Assembly (NCBI RefSeq): GCF_004187715.1
Contig: NZ_QZWF01000022.1
Location: forward strand, 1 to 64,000
Direction of reading: 5' to 3'
From: Streptomyces sp. F001
Lineage (GTDB): Bacteria > Actinomycetota > Actinomycetes > Streptomycetales > Streptomycetaceae
DNA: 64,000 nt
The notes below the pieces were generated by a model. That model saw only the letters and a program-made list of their open reading frames with translations. It searched no databases and had not been told where the DNA came from. How positions within the stretch are numbered: position 1 is the first letter of the stretch; every line of letters starts with the position of its first letter. Positions 43,743-52,211 of the stretch are shown piece by piece. The position numbers and the translations under genes were made by a program.

Positions 43743-43954
43743 GCGCGTATGGGATCGCAGGGTGCGGTTCCGGGACAGGGCGCGCACACGCTGGTGCGGC
43801 GGACGGTCGAACGCGTCGGCGAACGGTACGACGAACGGTCCGCAACCGCCGGTCGCGCACACCGGATGGGTTAAAGGGAGCCCTGGGGCTGTTTGGCGCT
43901 GTGTTCAACTTCGTACTTATTAGTCCGTAAATGTGACAGCACTGGGGTGAGCTG

Positions 43955-45109
43955 ATGATCGTACGCATCGCACGCAGACGACAGGTGGCCCTGGCTCTGA
44001 CGGCCCTTCTCGCCGCGGGCGCCACCTGCCAGGCCCAGAACGAGAAGTCCTCCGGCCGGGCCGGCAGCCCGGCCTCCGCCGACTCCAGCGCATTCACCCT
44101 CGTCGCGTCCGGCGACGTCCTCCCGCACGCGTCCGTCCTCGACCGGGCGCGCTTCGACGGGGGCGGGGTCGGCCACGACTTCCGGCCCATGCTGTCCGGG
44201 GTGGAGCCGGTCGTCTCCCAGGCGGACCTGGCGCTGTGTCACATGGAGGCCGTGTACGGCGTGGGAGGCGCCCACGCCGGTCGGCCGGGCACGTTTCCGC
44301 CGGAGATCGCCGGAGGGCTCGCCGCGACCGGCTACGACGGCTGCTCCACCGCCGCCACCCGCGGCACCGCCGAGAGTGCCGAGGCCATCGGGCACACCCT
44401 GGACGCCCTCGACCGGGCCGGGGTCCGGCACGCCGGGGCGGCGCGTACCGAGGCCGAGGCGCGCACGGTCACCATCCTGCCCGCGGGCCGGGCGATGGTC
44501 GCCCACCTCGCCTACACCAACGGCACCAACGGTCACCCGCTCCCAGGGCGGCCCTGGGCCGTCCACCAGATCGACGAGGGCCGGATCCTCGCCGACGCCC
44601 GGGCGGCCCGGCAGGCCGGCGCCGATGTGGTCGTCGTGTCCCTGCACTGGGGCACCGAGTGGCAGGACGAACCGGACCGGCGGCAGCTGAGCCTGGCGGA
44701 GACCCTCACCGCCGCCAAGACCCGCGGCCGCCCCGACATCGACCTGATCCTCGGCACCCACGCCCATGTCCCGCAGGCGTACGAAAAGGTCAACGGCACC
44801 TGGGTGGTCTACGGGACGGGTGATCAGGTCACCGGCCAGATGCCCGACCGCCAGGGCGTCCCGGACCCCCGGGGCACCCAGTCCACCATCGGCCGCTTCA
44901 CCTTCACCCCGCCCGCCCGGCCGGGGCAGCGCTGGCAGGTGACGAAGGCCGAGTTCATTCCGCAGCTGTACGACATCGACGCAGGCCGGGTGGTCAACAT
45001 CAACGCCGCCCTGGCCCAGGGCGCCGACGTCGCCGCCGCGCGTGACCGCATCCAGCAGGTCGTGCTCAGCCGGGGTGCGGCGCAGGACGGTCTGGTGATG
45101 GGGGAGTAG
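43955..45109 (+). CDS. CapA-family secreted phosphoesterase-like protein
   Basis: The 384-residue protein has an N-terminal signal segment (RRRQVALALTALLAAGATC) and a metallophosphoesterase-like CapA fold: TLVASGDVLPH, LCHMEAVY, ANGTNGHP-type loop, VVVVSLHWGTEWQ, LILGTHAHVPQ and VYGTGDQVTG. Founding members are in poly-gamma-glutamate capsule synthesis, but streptomycete versions are orphan and the substrate is unknown. A lipid anchor is possible but the lipobox is poor. It is divergent from the ECF sigma gene across a 212-bp gap and may be a target of it. Confidence 0.85.
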   Translation: MIVRIARRRQVALALTALLAAGATCQAQNEKSSGRAGSPASADSSAFTLVASGDVLPHASVLDRARFDGGGVGHDFRPMLSGVEPVVSQADLALCHMEAVYGVGGAHAGRPGTFPPEIAGGLAATGYDGCSTAATRGTAESAEAIGHTLDALDRAGVRHAGAARTEAEARTVTILPAGRAMVAHLAYTNGTNGHPLPGRPWAVHQIDEGRILADARAARQAGADVVVVSLHWGTEWQDEPDRRQLSLAETLTAAKTRGRPDIDLILGTHAHVPQAYEKVNGTWVVYGTGDQVTGQMPDRQGVPDPRGTQSTIGRFTFTPPARPGQRWQVTKAEFIPQLYDIDAGRVVNINAALAQGADVAAARDRIQQVVLSRGAAQDGLVMGE

Positions 45110-45113
45110 CCGG

Positions 45114-45587
45114 TCAGTTCACGTCGACGTGATCGAACAGCTTCAGCATCTCGCCGAGCACCCGCAGGCACGCCGTCACCTCGGTGTCCGTCAGATCGCC
45201 GGCGACCTCCCGCAGGAGGGCGTGCTCGCGGGCGAGGACCGCGGTGATCGCCGTGCGGCCCTCGTCCGTGAGCCGGATCAGGGGCGAGCGCTGGTGCGCC
45301 GGGTTGGGGGCGCTCTCCACCAGTCCGCGCGCCGCGGCGTCGTTGACCATCCGCTGCACGAACTGCCGGCTCAGTGCCTGGGCCCGGCCCATCTGCGGCA
45401 CAGTCATCGGCCCCTGCTTGCCCAGCAGGTCCAGGACGGCCCGTACTCCCACGGACAGCCCTTCGACGGCCTCGCCCTGCTCCACCTTGCGCTGCACGCG
45501 CCGGTACAGCGGGCCCACCAGGTCGAACACCGCGGTGAGGCGGTGAGCGAGTTCGTCGGGAGGGAGCGGTCTGTCGATCTCGTTCAC
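45114..45587 (-). CDS. MarR-family regulator
   Basis: The 157-residue winged-helix protein has recognition helix and wing segments MTVPQMGRAQALSRQFVQRMVND and QRSPLIRLTDEG, with dimerisation helices at both ends. GTG 45587 lacks a strong Shine-Dalgarno. It is divergent from an alpha/beta hydrolase gene, and a pair of 14-bp direct repeats lies in the 57-bp gap, which suggests control of both genes in response to a small aromatic or hydrophobic ligand. Confidence 0.88.
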   Translation of the reverse strand: MNEIDRPLPPDELAHRLTAVFDLVGPLYRRVQRKVEQGEAVEGLSVGVRAVLDLLGKQGPMTVPQMGRAQALSRQFVQRMVNDAAARGLVESAPNPAHQRSPLIRLTDEGRTAITAVLAREHALLREVAGDLTDTEVTACLRVLGEMLKLFDHVDVN

Positions 45588-45600
45588 GAGGCCATCATGG

Positions 45601-45652
45601 CACCTCGGTTGTCAAACTGGCCAAGAGATGACACCTTGGTTGTCATGACGAC
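45601..45652. promoter_or_regulatory. MarR-type operator region with 14-bp direct repeats
   Basis: CACCTCGGTTGTCA (45601-45614) and CACCTTGGTTGTCA (45632-45645) are direct repeats with one mismatch, 31 bp apart (about three helical turns). The second ends in the dyad GTCATGAC (45643-45650) that includes the hydrolase ATG. TGACA at 45629-45633 forms an inverted half-site. Binding would cover the hydrolase promoter and start. Confidence 0.65.
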
Positions 45653-46460
45653 TGCTACGGAACTGAGGTACTTCGCATCTGCTGACGGCGATCTCGCCTA
45701 CCGCGACACGGGCAGCGGCGACCTGCTGGTCCTGCTCCACTCCGGGTACGCCGACCACCGCGTCTTCGACGCCCAGACGCCGGCCTTCGCCGCCGGCCAC
45801 CGGGTGATCGCCCCCGACGTACGCGGCCACGGTGCCTCCGCCAACGCGAGCAGGCCGTTCCGCTGGGCCGACGACCTGGCCGCGCTGCTGCGTCACCTCG
45901 ACGCGGGCCCGGCCGTCCTCGTCGGCGTGTCGATGGGCGGGGGCATCGCCACGGACACCGCGCTGGAGTACCCGGAGCTGGTCCGGGCAGTCGTCGTCTG
46001 CGGAGCCGCGACCAGTGAGTTCGCGTACACCGAACCGTGGGGGCGGGAGATCGAGGCCGAGTTCGCCCGCGCCCTGGGTGCCGGGGACATCGACGCCTGG
46101 CTGGCGGCGTTCATGCGGGGCGCGGCCGGACCGCACCGCACGGTCGACGAGGTGGACCCGGACATCCTGCGGCGGCTGCGGGAGATGGCCCTCGGCACCA
46201 TCTCCAAGCACACGGTCGGAGAGCAGAACTGGCACGTCCCCCTCACCGACACCTGGCCCCGCGTGCCGAAGATCGATGTACCGCTGCTCGCCGTGAACGG
46301 CGCCCTGGACTCCGCCCAACTGATCGCCGAGGCCGAACGACTCGCGCGCACCGTCCCCGACGGCCGTTCCGTCACCGTCGAAGACGCCGCGCACTACCCG
46401 AACATGGAGCGGCCCGACGTCTTCAACGAGATCCTCGCCGAATTCCTGCGCACCCTCTAA
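45645..46460 (+). CDS. Alpha/beta hydrolase
   Basis: The 271-residue alpha/beta-hydrolase-fold protein has oxyanion region LLHSGYADHR, nucleophile elbow GVSMGGG (Ser), APDVRGHGAS, and a C-terminal acid/His in GALDS and EDAAHYPNME. Substrate unknown; beta-ketoadipate enol-lactonase-like esterases are the nearest type in style. ATG 45645 has no Shine-Dalgarno and lies within the MarR operator, so a leaderless message is likely. The stop shares CTAA with the convergent permease stop. Confidence 0.85.
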   Translation: MTTATELRYFASADGDLAYRDTGSGDLLVLLHSGYADHRVFDAQTPAFAAGHRVIAPDVRGHGASANASRPFRWADDLAALLRHLDAGPAVLVGVSMGGGIATDTALEYPELVRAVVVCGAATSEFAYTEPWGREIEAEFARALGAGDIDAWLAAFMRGAAGPHRTVDEVDPDILRRLREMALGTISKHTVGEQNWHVPLTDTWPRVPKIDVPLLAVNGALDSAQLIAEAERLARTVPDGRSVTVEDAAHYPNMERPDVFNEILAEFLRTL

Positions 46461-47869
46461 CGGCCCGCCAGTTCCGACTTCCGGTACGAGTAGCCGAAGT
46501 AGATCACCAGGCCGAGCGCGAACCACACGGCGAACCGCGCCCAGGTCTGCCAGGACAGGAACGTGATCAGCCAGATCGAGAAGACGACCCCCACCGCCGG
46601 CACCCACGGCATCCACGGCGTACGGAAGGTGCGCGGCAGCTCCGGGTGCCGGTAGCGCAGCACGATCACCGCGGTGCACACCACCGCGAACGCCAACAGG
46701 ATCCCGATGTTGGTCAGCTCGGCCGCCTCGCCGATGGGGAGGAACCCGGCGATCGCGGCCGACGCCACCCCGACGATCCATGTCACGCGGGTCGGCACGT
46801 GCCGCGTGGGGTGCGTCTTCGCGAACCACGGCGGCAGCAGCCCGTCCCGGGACATGGCGAACCACACCCGGGTGACGCCCAGCATGAACGTGAACATGAC
46901 CGTCAGAATGCCGATGATCGCGCCCACCGCGATCACATCCGCCAGCCCGCTCAGCCCCACCGCCTTGAACGCAGTCGAGAAGCCGCTCTCCGGGTCGATC
47001 TCCGTGTAGTTCTGCATGCCGGTCAGTACCAGGCACGCGGCCACGTACAGCACCATCGAGATCGCCAGTGAGTAGATGATCGCCTTCGGCATGTGCCGCT
47101 GCGCGTCCTTCGACTCCTCGGCCGCCGTCGACATCGCGTCGTACCCGAACACCGCGAAGAACACGGTCGCCGCGCCGGTGAACGCCCCGCCGATCCCGTA
47201 CGGGAAGAACGGGTTGTAGTTGGCCGTGTCGATGTGGAACACACCGACCGCGATCACCAGCAGCACCACCAGCACCTTCAGGGCGACCACGACCGTCTCG
47301 AAGCGCGCCGCGTTCTTGATGCCGAGGTTCAGCAGATACGCGATGAGCAGGCACAGCAGCGCCGCGAACAGGTCGATCCGGTGCCCGTCGCCGGTGCCGG
47401 GCGCGCCCAGCATCCAGTTCGGCAGGTCGGCGCCCATCTCGCCGATGAGGAAGCTGAAGTATCCCGAGATGCCGATCGCGACCACCGCCACGATCGCCGT
47501 GTACTCCAGCAGCAGGTCCCAGCCGATGAACCAGCCAGCGAGCTCGCCGAGCACCGCGTAGCCGTACGTGTAGGCGGAACCCGCCTTCGGAATGAGGCCC
47601 GCGAACTCGGCGTACGACAGTGCCGCCGCCGCGCTTGCGACGCCCGCGATGAGGAACGAGATGAGCACCGCCGGCCCCGCCGTGCCGTTGGCCACCGTGC
47701 CCGCGAGGGTGAAGATGCCCGCGCCGATGATGCCACCGACGCCGATCGCGGTCAGTTGCCACAGACCGAGGGATCGTTCGAGCTGGGTGCCCTCGACGAC
47801 TTCCGTCTCCTCGATGTGCTCAATGGGTTTGCGGCGGAGAATTCCCTCACCCATTCGGAGCCTGGCCAT
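46457..47869 (-). CDS. APC-family amino-acid permease (cationic amino-acid transporter type)
   Basis: The 470-residue protein has 12-13 membrane segments, the amino-acid-binding loop GVGGIIGAGIFTLAG in helix 1, and FAVFGYDAMSTAAEESKDAQRHMPKAI in helix 6, typical of the CAT/YfnA branch (APC 2.A.3.3) of the amino acid-polyamine-organocation superfamily. The C-terminus is short. ATG 47869 with GAGGTGAGG upstream is preferred to the ORF start at 47914. A UspA gene lies upstream on the same strand (87-bp gap) and may share its transcript. Confidence 0.9.
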   Translation of the reverse strand: MARLRMGEGILRRKPIEHIEETEVVEGTQLERSLGLWQLTAIGVGGIIGAGIFTLAGTVANGTAGPAVLISFLIAGVASAAAALSYAEFAGLIPKAGSAYTYGYAVLGELAGWFIGWDLLLEYTAIVAVVAIGISGYFSFLIGEMGADLPNWMLGAPGTGDGHRIDLFAALLCLLIAYLLNLGIKNAARFETVVVALKVLVVLLVIAVGVFHIDTANYNPFFPYGIGGAFTGAATVFFAVFGYDAMSTAAEESKDAQRHMPKAIIYSLAISMVLYVAACLVLTGMQNYTEIDPESGFSTAFKAVGLSGLADVIAVGAIIGILTVMFTFMLGVTRVWFAMSRDGLLPPWFAKTHPTRHVPTRVTWIVGVASAAIAGFLPIGEAAELTNIGILLAFAVVCTAVIVLRYRHPELPRTFRTPWMPWVPAVGVVFSIWLITFLSWQTWARFAVWFALGLVIYFGYSYRKSELAGR

Positions 47870-47956
47870 ACGCCTCACCTCTTCGCGATAGGCAACCGGC
47901 TGACCGCGGATCATGATGGCTCAGCCACGTCCTCGAAGGAAGACGCCACGCACGCC

Positions 47957-48418
47957 CTACGGCACCACGGTCACCGGCCAGCGTCCCGCTTTCACCAGCT
48001 TCACCGCCACCGAGCCGACGAAGCGGTGACCGGCCTGCTCGGAGGCGCCCACCACGACCGCGTCCGCCTTCAGTTCGTCCGCCGCCTTGACCAGGCCGTT
48101 GTAGGGATCGCCACGGAAGGTGTGAAACTCCCAGCGCAGCTCGAATATCCCCTTCAGCCGCTCGGTGGCCTCCCGGATCTCCGTCACCAGGTTCTCGGCG
48201 ATCGCGTCGGTCGTCGCCGCGACCGGCGCCCCGAGTGCCGCGCCGGCCGCCATGACCGGCTGGACGTACACGATGGCGAGCAGGGCCTTCTGCCTGCGGG
48301 CCAGGCCCGCGGCGTACGCCGTCGCCCGCATCGAGGTGTCCGAGCCGTCGACGCCGACCAGGATGACCTTGGGGCCGTCCGTGCCGCGCTCGAACTGGTG
48401 CGAGTGCTGTTCCGTCAC
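47957..48418 (-). CDS. Universal stress protein (UspA family)
   Basis: The 153-residue protein is a single Usp domain: VILVGVDGSDTSMRA at the N-terminus and the ATP-binding G-x2-G-x9-G type loop near GASEQAGHRFVGSVAVKLV, ending VTVVP. Small cytoplasmic dimer of uncertain biochemical role, usually linked to stress or energy state. Located upstream of the permease gene. Confidence 0.88.
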   Translation of the reverse strand: MTEQHSHQFERGTDGPKVILVGVDGSDTSMRATAYAAGLARRQKALLAIVYVQPVMAAGAALGAPVAATTDAIAENLVTEIREATERLKGIFELRWEFHTFRGDPYNGLVKAADELKADAVVVGASEQAGHRFVGSVAVKLVKAGRWPVTVVP

Positions 48419-48568
48419 GGCTCGAGGCTATCGGAAGCCGCAGGTCCGGACGCCGGGCGGGAAGCGACGGGCGCCGCGGACGGAGTGTCATGGGCCGCAC
48501 GGGTGTTTCCTGCCGCCGCTGCGGTGTTGCTGAGATGCGCCGGGCGTGGGCCGGGCGACTGATGAGTC

Positions 48569-49405
48569 ATGAAGAAGGATCAGATGCTCACGCGGCGCAG
48601 GGTGGTGCTGGGCGGCGCAGCCGCACTGGGCACGGCCGGAACGGCCGGTCTGCTTGCCCTGGGCACCGACAGCGACCCGGTCACACCGCTTGCCGCCCCC
48701 GCGGCGGGTCCTCCGGCGCGCCGCCCGCTCAAGCCCTCCGCCTACCGCCTCCAGCCCCTCGCCGGATACGGCCCCCCGGCCGCCTCCGGCGGGACCCCGG
48801 TACGCAGTGAACCCCTCCTGCGGGTGACCGGAATCGGCCGCACCATGGTGCTGACCTTCGACGACGGTCCCGACCCGCACTACACCCCGGACATCCTGAG
48901 CACCCTGCGGGCCTACGACGTCCGCGCCATGTTCTTCGTGTGCGGGGAGATGGTCGTCCACAACAAGGACCTGCTCGCCGAGATGGCCGAAGAGGGGCAC
49001 GTCGTCGGCAACCACACCTGGTCCCACCCCCTGCTGACCGGGCTGACCCGTGGTCGGATCCGCTCCGAGATGGAGCGCACCAGCGAGATCATCGAGGAGG
49101 CGTACGGTGAGCGGCCCCGCTGGTTCCGTGCCCCCTATGGCGCCTGGAACCGGGCGGTGTTCCAGTTCGGCGCCGAACTGGGCATGGAACCCCTCGGCTG
49201 GACCGTCGACTCCCTCGACTGGATCGAGCCCGGCACCCGCACCATTGTCGACCGGGTGCGAAACGGCGCCGGCCCTGGCGTCGTGGTGCTCTCGCACGAC
49301 TCCGGGGGAGACCGCTCGCAGAGCGTGCGGGCGCTGCGCGACTATCTGCCGCAGCTGCTGGACGCCGGGTACCACATCACCGTGCCGCGTCGGTACCAGG
49401 TGTGA
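48569..49405 (+). CDS. Secreted polysaccharide (NodB-type) deacetylase
   Basis: The 278-residue protein has a twin-arginine-like signal (TRRRVVLGGAAALG) and a NodB domain: TFDDGPDPHYT with the catalytic and metal Asp, NHTWSHP with two His, RAPYGAWN, VDSLDW and LSHDSGG. It would remove acetyl groups from peptidoglycan or chitin-type polymers outside the cell. It stands alone between the UspA and sortase-like genes. Confidence 0.9.
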   Translation: MKKDQMLTRRRVVLGGAAALGTAGTAGLLALGTDSDPVTPLAAPAAGPPARRPLKPSAYRLQPLAGYGPPAASGGTPVRSEPLLRVTGIGRTMVLTFDDGPDPHYTPDILSTLRAYDVRAMFFVCGEMVVHNKDLLAEMAEEGHVVGNHTWSHPLLTGLTRGRIRSEMERTSEIIEEAYGERPRWFRAPYGAWNRAVFQFGAELGMEPLGWTVDSLDWIEPGTRTIVDRVRNGAGPGVVVLSHDSGGDRSQSVRALRDYLPQLLDAGYHITVPRRYQV

Positions 49406-49435
49406 GGGGCGAGCGCCCGCACCGTCGGGGCCCGG

Positions 49436-50104
49436 TCAGCGGACCTCGATCATGCGGGCGAAGGCGACCACGTTCCCGTCGTAGCCGTTCTGCTCGGAGA
49501 AACCGCCGCCGCAGGTGATGACCCGCAGTTCGGGCGTGCCCTTGGAACCGTAGACCCGGTCGCCGGGGAAGTTGTTCTTCTCGAACACCTCGATGCTGTA
49601 GATCTCGAAAACGGCGGTCCTTCTGTCCTGCCGGCTCACCTCCACCCGATTCCCCCGCTTCAGCGTCCCGAGACCGTAGAACACGGCGGGCCCCTGGTGG
49701 TTGTCGACATGGCCGACGATCACCGCGGTGCCCTTTTCACCGGGGGAGACGGCACCGGTGAACCAGCCCGCCAGATTGGCGTTCGCGGGCGGCGGCGCAT
49801 CGACCCAGCCGGCCGAGTCCAGACCGACGGGCATCATGGGCGCGTTGACCTGGATGGCGGGAATCCGGACCCGGTCCGGCACGGAGTAGGGCAGCGGGGA
49901 CGGGGCATTCGTGAAGGTGTCCGGGACGGTGCGGGTGTCCGAGGCCGCCGCCGACGCGGGCTGCGGCGGACCCACGTTGAACTCCCCCGAGCCGTTCCGG
50001 ATGAGCGCGAGACCGGTCAGCAGGACCAGCGCTATCACGCCCCATGGGGCACGCTTCCTCGGCCGCACCTCCTCTTCGGCCGGCCCGAACTCGGAAACAT
50101 ACAT
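49436..50104 (-). CDS. Class F-type sortase-like protein
   Basis: The 222-residue membrane-anchored protein has a single N-terminal helix (VIALVLLTGLALI, 23-35) and a sortase barrel with H132 (VIVGHVDN) and C198 (VITCGG). Class F members carry an Arg roughly 9-13 residues after the Cys; here that segment (GGFSEQNGYDGNVV) has none, so the third catalytic residue is unclear. The neighbouring divergent Gly/Asn-rich protein is an obvious candidate partner but has no LPxTG. The stop lies 30 bp from the deacetylase stop (convergent). Confidence 0.8.
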   Translation of the reverse strand: MYVSEFGPAEEEVRPRKRAPWGVIALVLLTGLALIRNGSGEFNVGPPQPASAAASDTRTVPDTFTNAPSPLPYSVPDRVRIPAIQVNAPMMPVGLDSAGWVDAPPPANANLAGWFTGAVSPGEKGTAVIVGHVDNHQGPAVFYGLGTLKRGNRVEVSRQDRRTAVFEIYSIEVFEKNNFPGDRVYGSKGTPELRVITCGGGFSEQNGYDGNVVAFARMIEVR

Positions 50105-50439
50105 TCGCCATCCCCTCTCGACGCGGCCGTCGCCACGTCATTTCGCGCATAGGAGAACGCTAAGTCCAGCGCGAGTCACAGGCGACGGGGCGGATACGAA
50201 CGGGTGGCCCTGCGCGGCTTCCCGGTGCGCCATCCGAGTCGCCGCGAACAGGAATTTTTCGACGGCGCGTGACCTGCGGCAATATCCGATTGTGTGGTTT
50301 TCGTCCGGCGTGTCGCCTCACCAGGACGGACCATTGCCGAAATGCGGGCGCGTCCCCGGCAACTGAGGGTCTGTCTGGGAGACGCTTTCTCGCCGATCGA
50401 CCGGGGACGGGTCCCGGGGCGTCTTCCGCGGAGGAAGAC
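50105..50439. other. 335-bp gap between sortase and Gly/Asn-rich genes
   Basis: This gap holds the divergent promoters. AT-rich spots at about 50248-50260 (AGGAATTTTTCG) and 50279-50300 stand out. No clear palindromic operator or tRNA is visible. The only strong signal is GGAGG (50430-50434), the ribosome-binding site of the Gly/Asn-rich gene. Confidence 0.4.
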
Positions 50440-51306
50440 ATGCGAACTCTACGTGCACTGGCGGCCTCTGCGGCTGCCGTCGCCGCCCTCGGGCTCGCCG
50501 CTCCCGCGGCCGTAGCCTGGGAAGACCCGAACGGCGGCGGGAACGGCGGCGGCTTTGGTGGGAACGGCGGCAACGGGGGCGACAACGGCAACGGCGGCGG
50601 CTTCGGGGGCAATGGCAACGGTAACGGCGGCGGCAACGGCGGCGGCTTCGGGGGGAACGGCAACGGGAACGGTGGCGGATTCGGGGGCAACGGGAACGGG
50701 AACGGGAACGGCTTCGGCGGTAATGGCGGCAATGGTGGCCATGGTGGGGGTGACGGCGGCGGCTTCGGCGGGAACGGCGGTAATGGTGGGGGTAATGGCG
50801 GCGGCTTCGGCGGTAACGGCGGGAACGGTCGGGGGAACGGCGGCGGAAACGCAGGCGGGAACGGCGGCGGCATCGGAGGCGGCAACGCCGGCGGCAACGG
50901 CCTCGTCTCCCCGAGGAACATCGTCGCCCTGCCCGGCGTGATCTCCCGAGGCGGCCAGCTGGCCGTCACGGTCAACGACTGCCCCAACGGCGGCACCATC
51001 ACGTCCCCTGCCTTCCCGACGACCAGGCTGCCGATCAACAGCGTCGGCGGGGCGTTGAGGGCCACCGCGATCATCAACAGCAACGCCCGCCCCGGAAGGT
51101 ACGACATCACCGTCAACTGCTCCGGCCGGGTCCTGACCCGCCCGGGCGCCTTCACCGTCCTCGGCGGTGTCCGCGGAGGCATCGGCGGCAGCAGCAGCGT
51201 CGGGGCGACGCCGACCGACATGGCCATCGGCGGCGGCATGGTGGCCTCGGCCGTCCTCGGCAGCGGGCTGCTCTGGGTGCGCCGCCGCTCGGAGCAGCAG
51301 AACTGA
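50440..51306 (+). CDS. Secreted Gly/Asn-rich repeat protein with C-terminal anchor
   Basis: The 288-residue protein has a clear signal peptide (LRALAASAAAVAALGLAAPAAVAW). A low-complexity tract of about 125 residues (27-152) built from GGFGGNGN/GNGG units follows, then a folded-looking domain of about 100 residues (NIVALPGVISRGGQLAVTVND to TRPGAFTVLGG), and a C-terminal hydrophobic helix ending WVRRRSEQQN. The tail resembles a membrane or sortase anchor, but LPxTG or LAxTG is missing. GGAGG is 5 nt before ATG 50440. It is divergent from the sortase-like gene. Confidence 0.8.
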   Translation: MRTLRALAASAAAVAALGLAAPAAVAWEDPNGGGNGGGFGGNGGNGGDNGNGGGFGGNGNGNGGGNGGGFGGNGNGNGGGFGGNGNGNGNGFGGNGGNGGHGGGDGGGFGGNGGNGGGNGGGFGGNGGNGRGNGGGNAGGNGGGIGGGNAGGNGLVSPRNIVALPGVISRGGQLAVTVNDCPNGGTITSPAFPTTRLPINSVGGALRATAIINSNARPGRYDITVNCSGRVLTRPGAFTVLGGVRGGIGGSSSVGATPTDMAIGGGMVASAVLGSGLLWVRRRSEQQN

Positions 51307-51338
51307 GGCCGGGTCGGCCCTCAGGCCTCTCACGTGCA

Positions 51339-51389
51339 AGGCCTTCGCCACGTATCCCGACGTCCCGACGGAATCCGTGGCGAAGGCCT
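51339..51389. terminator. Bidirectional hairpin between convergent genes
   Basis: Perfect 14-bp arms AGGCCTTCGCCACG (51339-51352) and CGTGGCGAAGGCCT (51376-51389) enclose a 23-nt loop. The stem lies between the stops of the Gly/Asn-rich (51306) and DUF4239 (51428) genes, so it can end both transcripts. Confidence 0.75.
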
Positions 51390-51427
51390 CTGCGGTGGCG
51401 GCGAACGGATGCCGCGGTAGGGACTTG

Positions 51428-52195
51428 TCAGCCGCCCTTGGCGTCGGGGAAGCGACTGAGGAACGGCTCGGCCGAGGCTGTGATGCCACGGCTGTAGGGC
51501 GCGTCGAAGTCCCAGATCAGGAAGAGCAGGAAGGCGATCAGCGCGGAGAACAGGCCGGCGAGGATCAGCTCGCGTGGTGTCCGCCGGATCTGCAGGGCGA
51601 GGATCATCCCGATGGTGACCACGGCGCCGACGACGAGGCCGAACCAGACCACGCCCGGCATGGTCGGCGCGGTCGAGTCCGCGCGGGCGGCACGCGCCTG
51701 GTCCGCCGCGGCCACCTGGTCGAGGAGCGGCTGGTAGGCCTGGGCCTCGAAGTCCGACTTCGGCTGGTAGTCCGTCACGTCCGTGCGTACGCGGCCCAGG
51801 AGCTCGGTGCCGCGTTCGGTGACCTTGCCGTTGTCGGCCATCGCCTGCCACTCGGTGGTGACGACATGTCCTACATAGGCGTTGACATCGTCCCGGATGC
51901 GGTCACGGACGTCGGCAGGGTAGACCCGTACCCGCTCCGAGATCTCGTGCAGCGCCTGGGCCTCCGCCCGGACGTGCTCCTGGGCGACGCTGCGGGCCTC
52001 CCAGACACCGGCGATGGCCAGGCCCAGGACGATGGCGTAGACCACGCCGATCCACATCGTCATGTACTCGATGACGTCCGGCGTCTCGGAGGGATCCTCG
52101 TCCTCGGACGCCGATCGGTGGCGCAGGAGGGTGATGACGACCACCACGGCGCAGGCGGCCAGCATCGCGAGGGTGAGAACAAGCCATTCCGGCAA
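51428..52195 (-). CDS. DUF4239-type membrane protein
   Basis: The 255-residue protein has an N-terminal helix (LVLTLAMLAACAVVVVITLL), a second helix (WIGVVYAIVLGLAIAGVW), a middle soluble helical domain of about 100 residues and two C-terminal helices (VVWFGLVVGAVVTIGMILAL, LILAGLFSALIAFLLFLIWDF). This layout matches DUF4239 (bestrophin-like) proteins; function unproven. It begins 16 bp downstream of the Pro-rich secreted protein gene, so the two are co-transcribed. Confidence 0.82.
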   Translation of the reverse strand: MPEWLVLTLAMLAACAVVVVITLLRHRSASEDEDPSETPDVIEYMTMWIGVVYAIVLGLAIAGVWEARSVAQEHVRAEAQALHEISERVRVYPADVRDRIRDDVNAYVGHVVTTEWQAMADNGKVTERGTELLGRVRTDVTDYQPKSDFEAQAYQPLLDQVAAADQARAARADSTAPTMPGVVWFGLVVGAVVTIGMILALQIRRTPRELILAGLFSALIAFLLFLIWDFDAPYSRGITASAEPFLSRFPDAKGG

Positions 52196-52211
52196 CGGGT
52201 TCCTCCAGGGA

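Noticed and set aside
48490..48810. Alternative plus-strand frame at the deacetylase start
   Set aside because: Out of frame with the NodB domain gene and lacks domain features.
50530..50900. Possible CRISPR-like or tandem DNA repeat array
   Set aside because: The periodicity comes from Gly/Asn codons inside a coding gene with signal peptide and ribosome site; no conserved repeat-spacer units.
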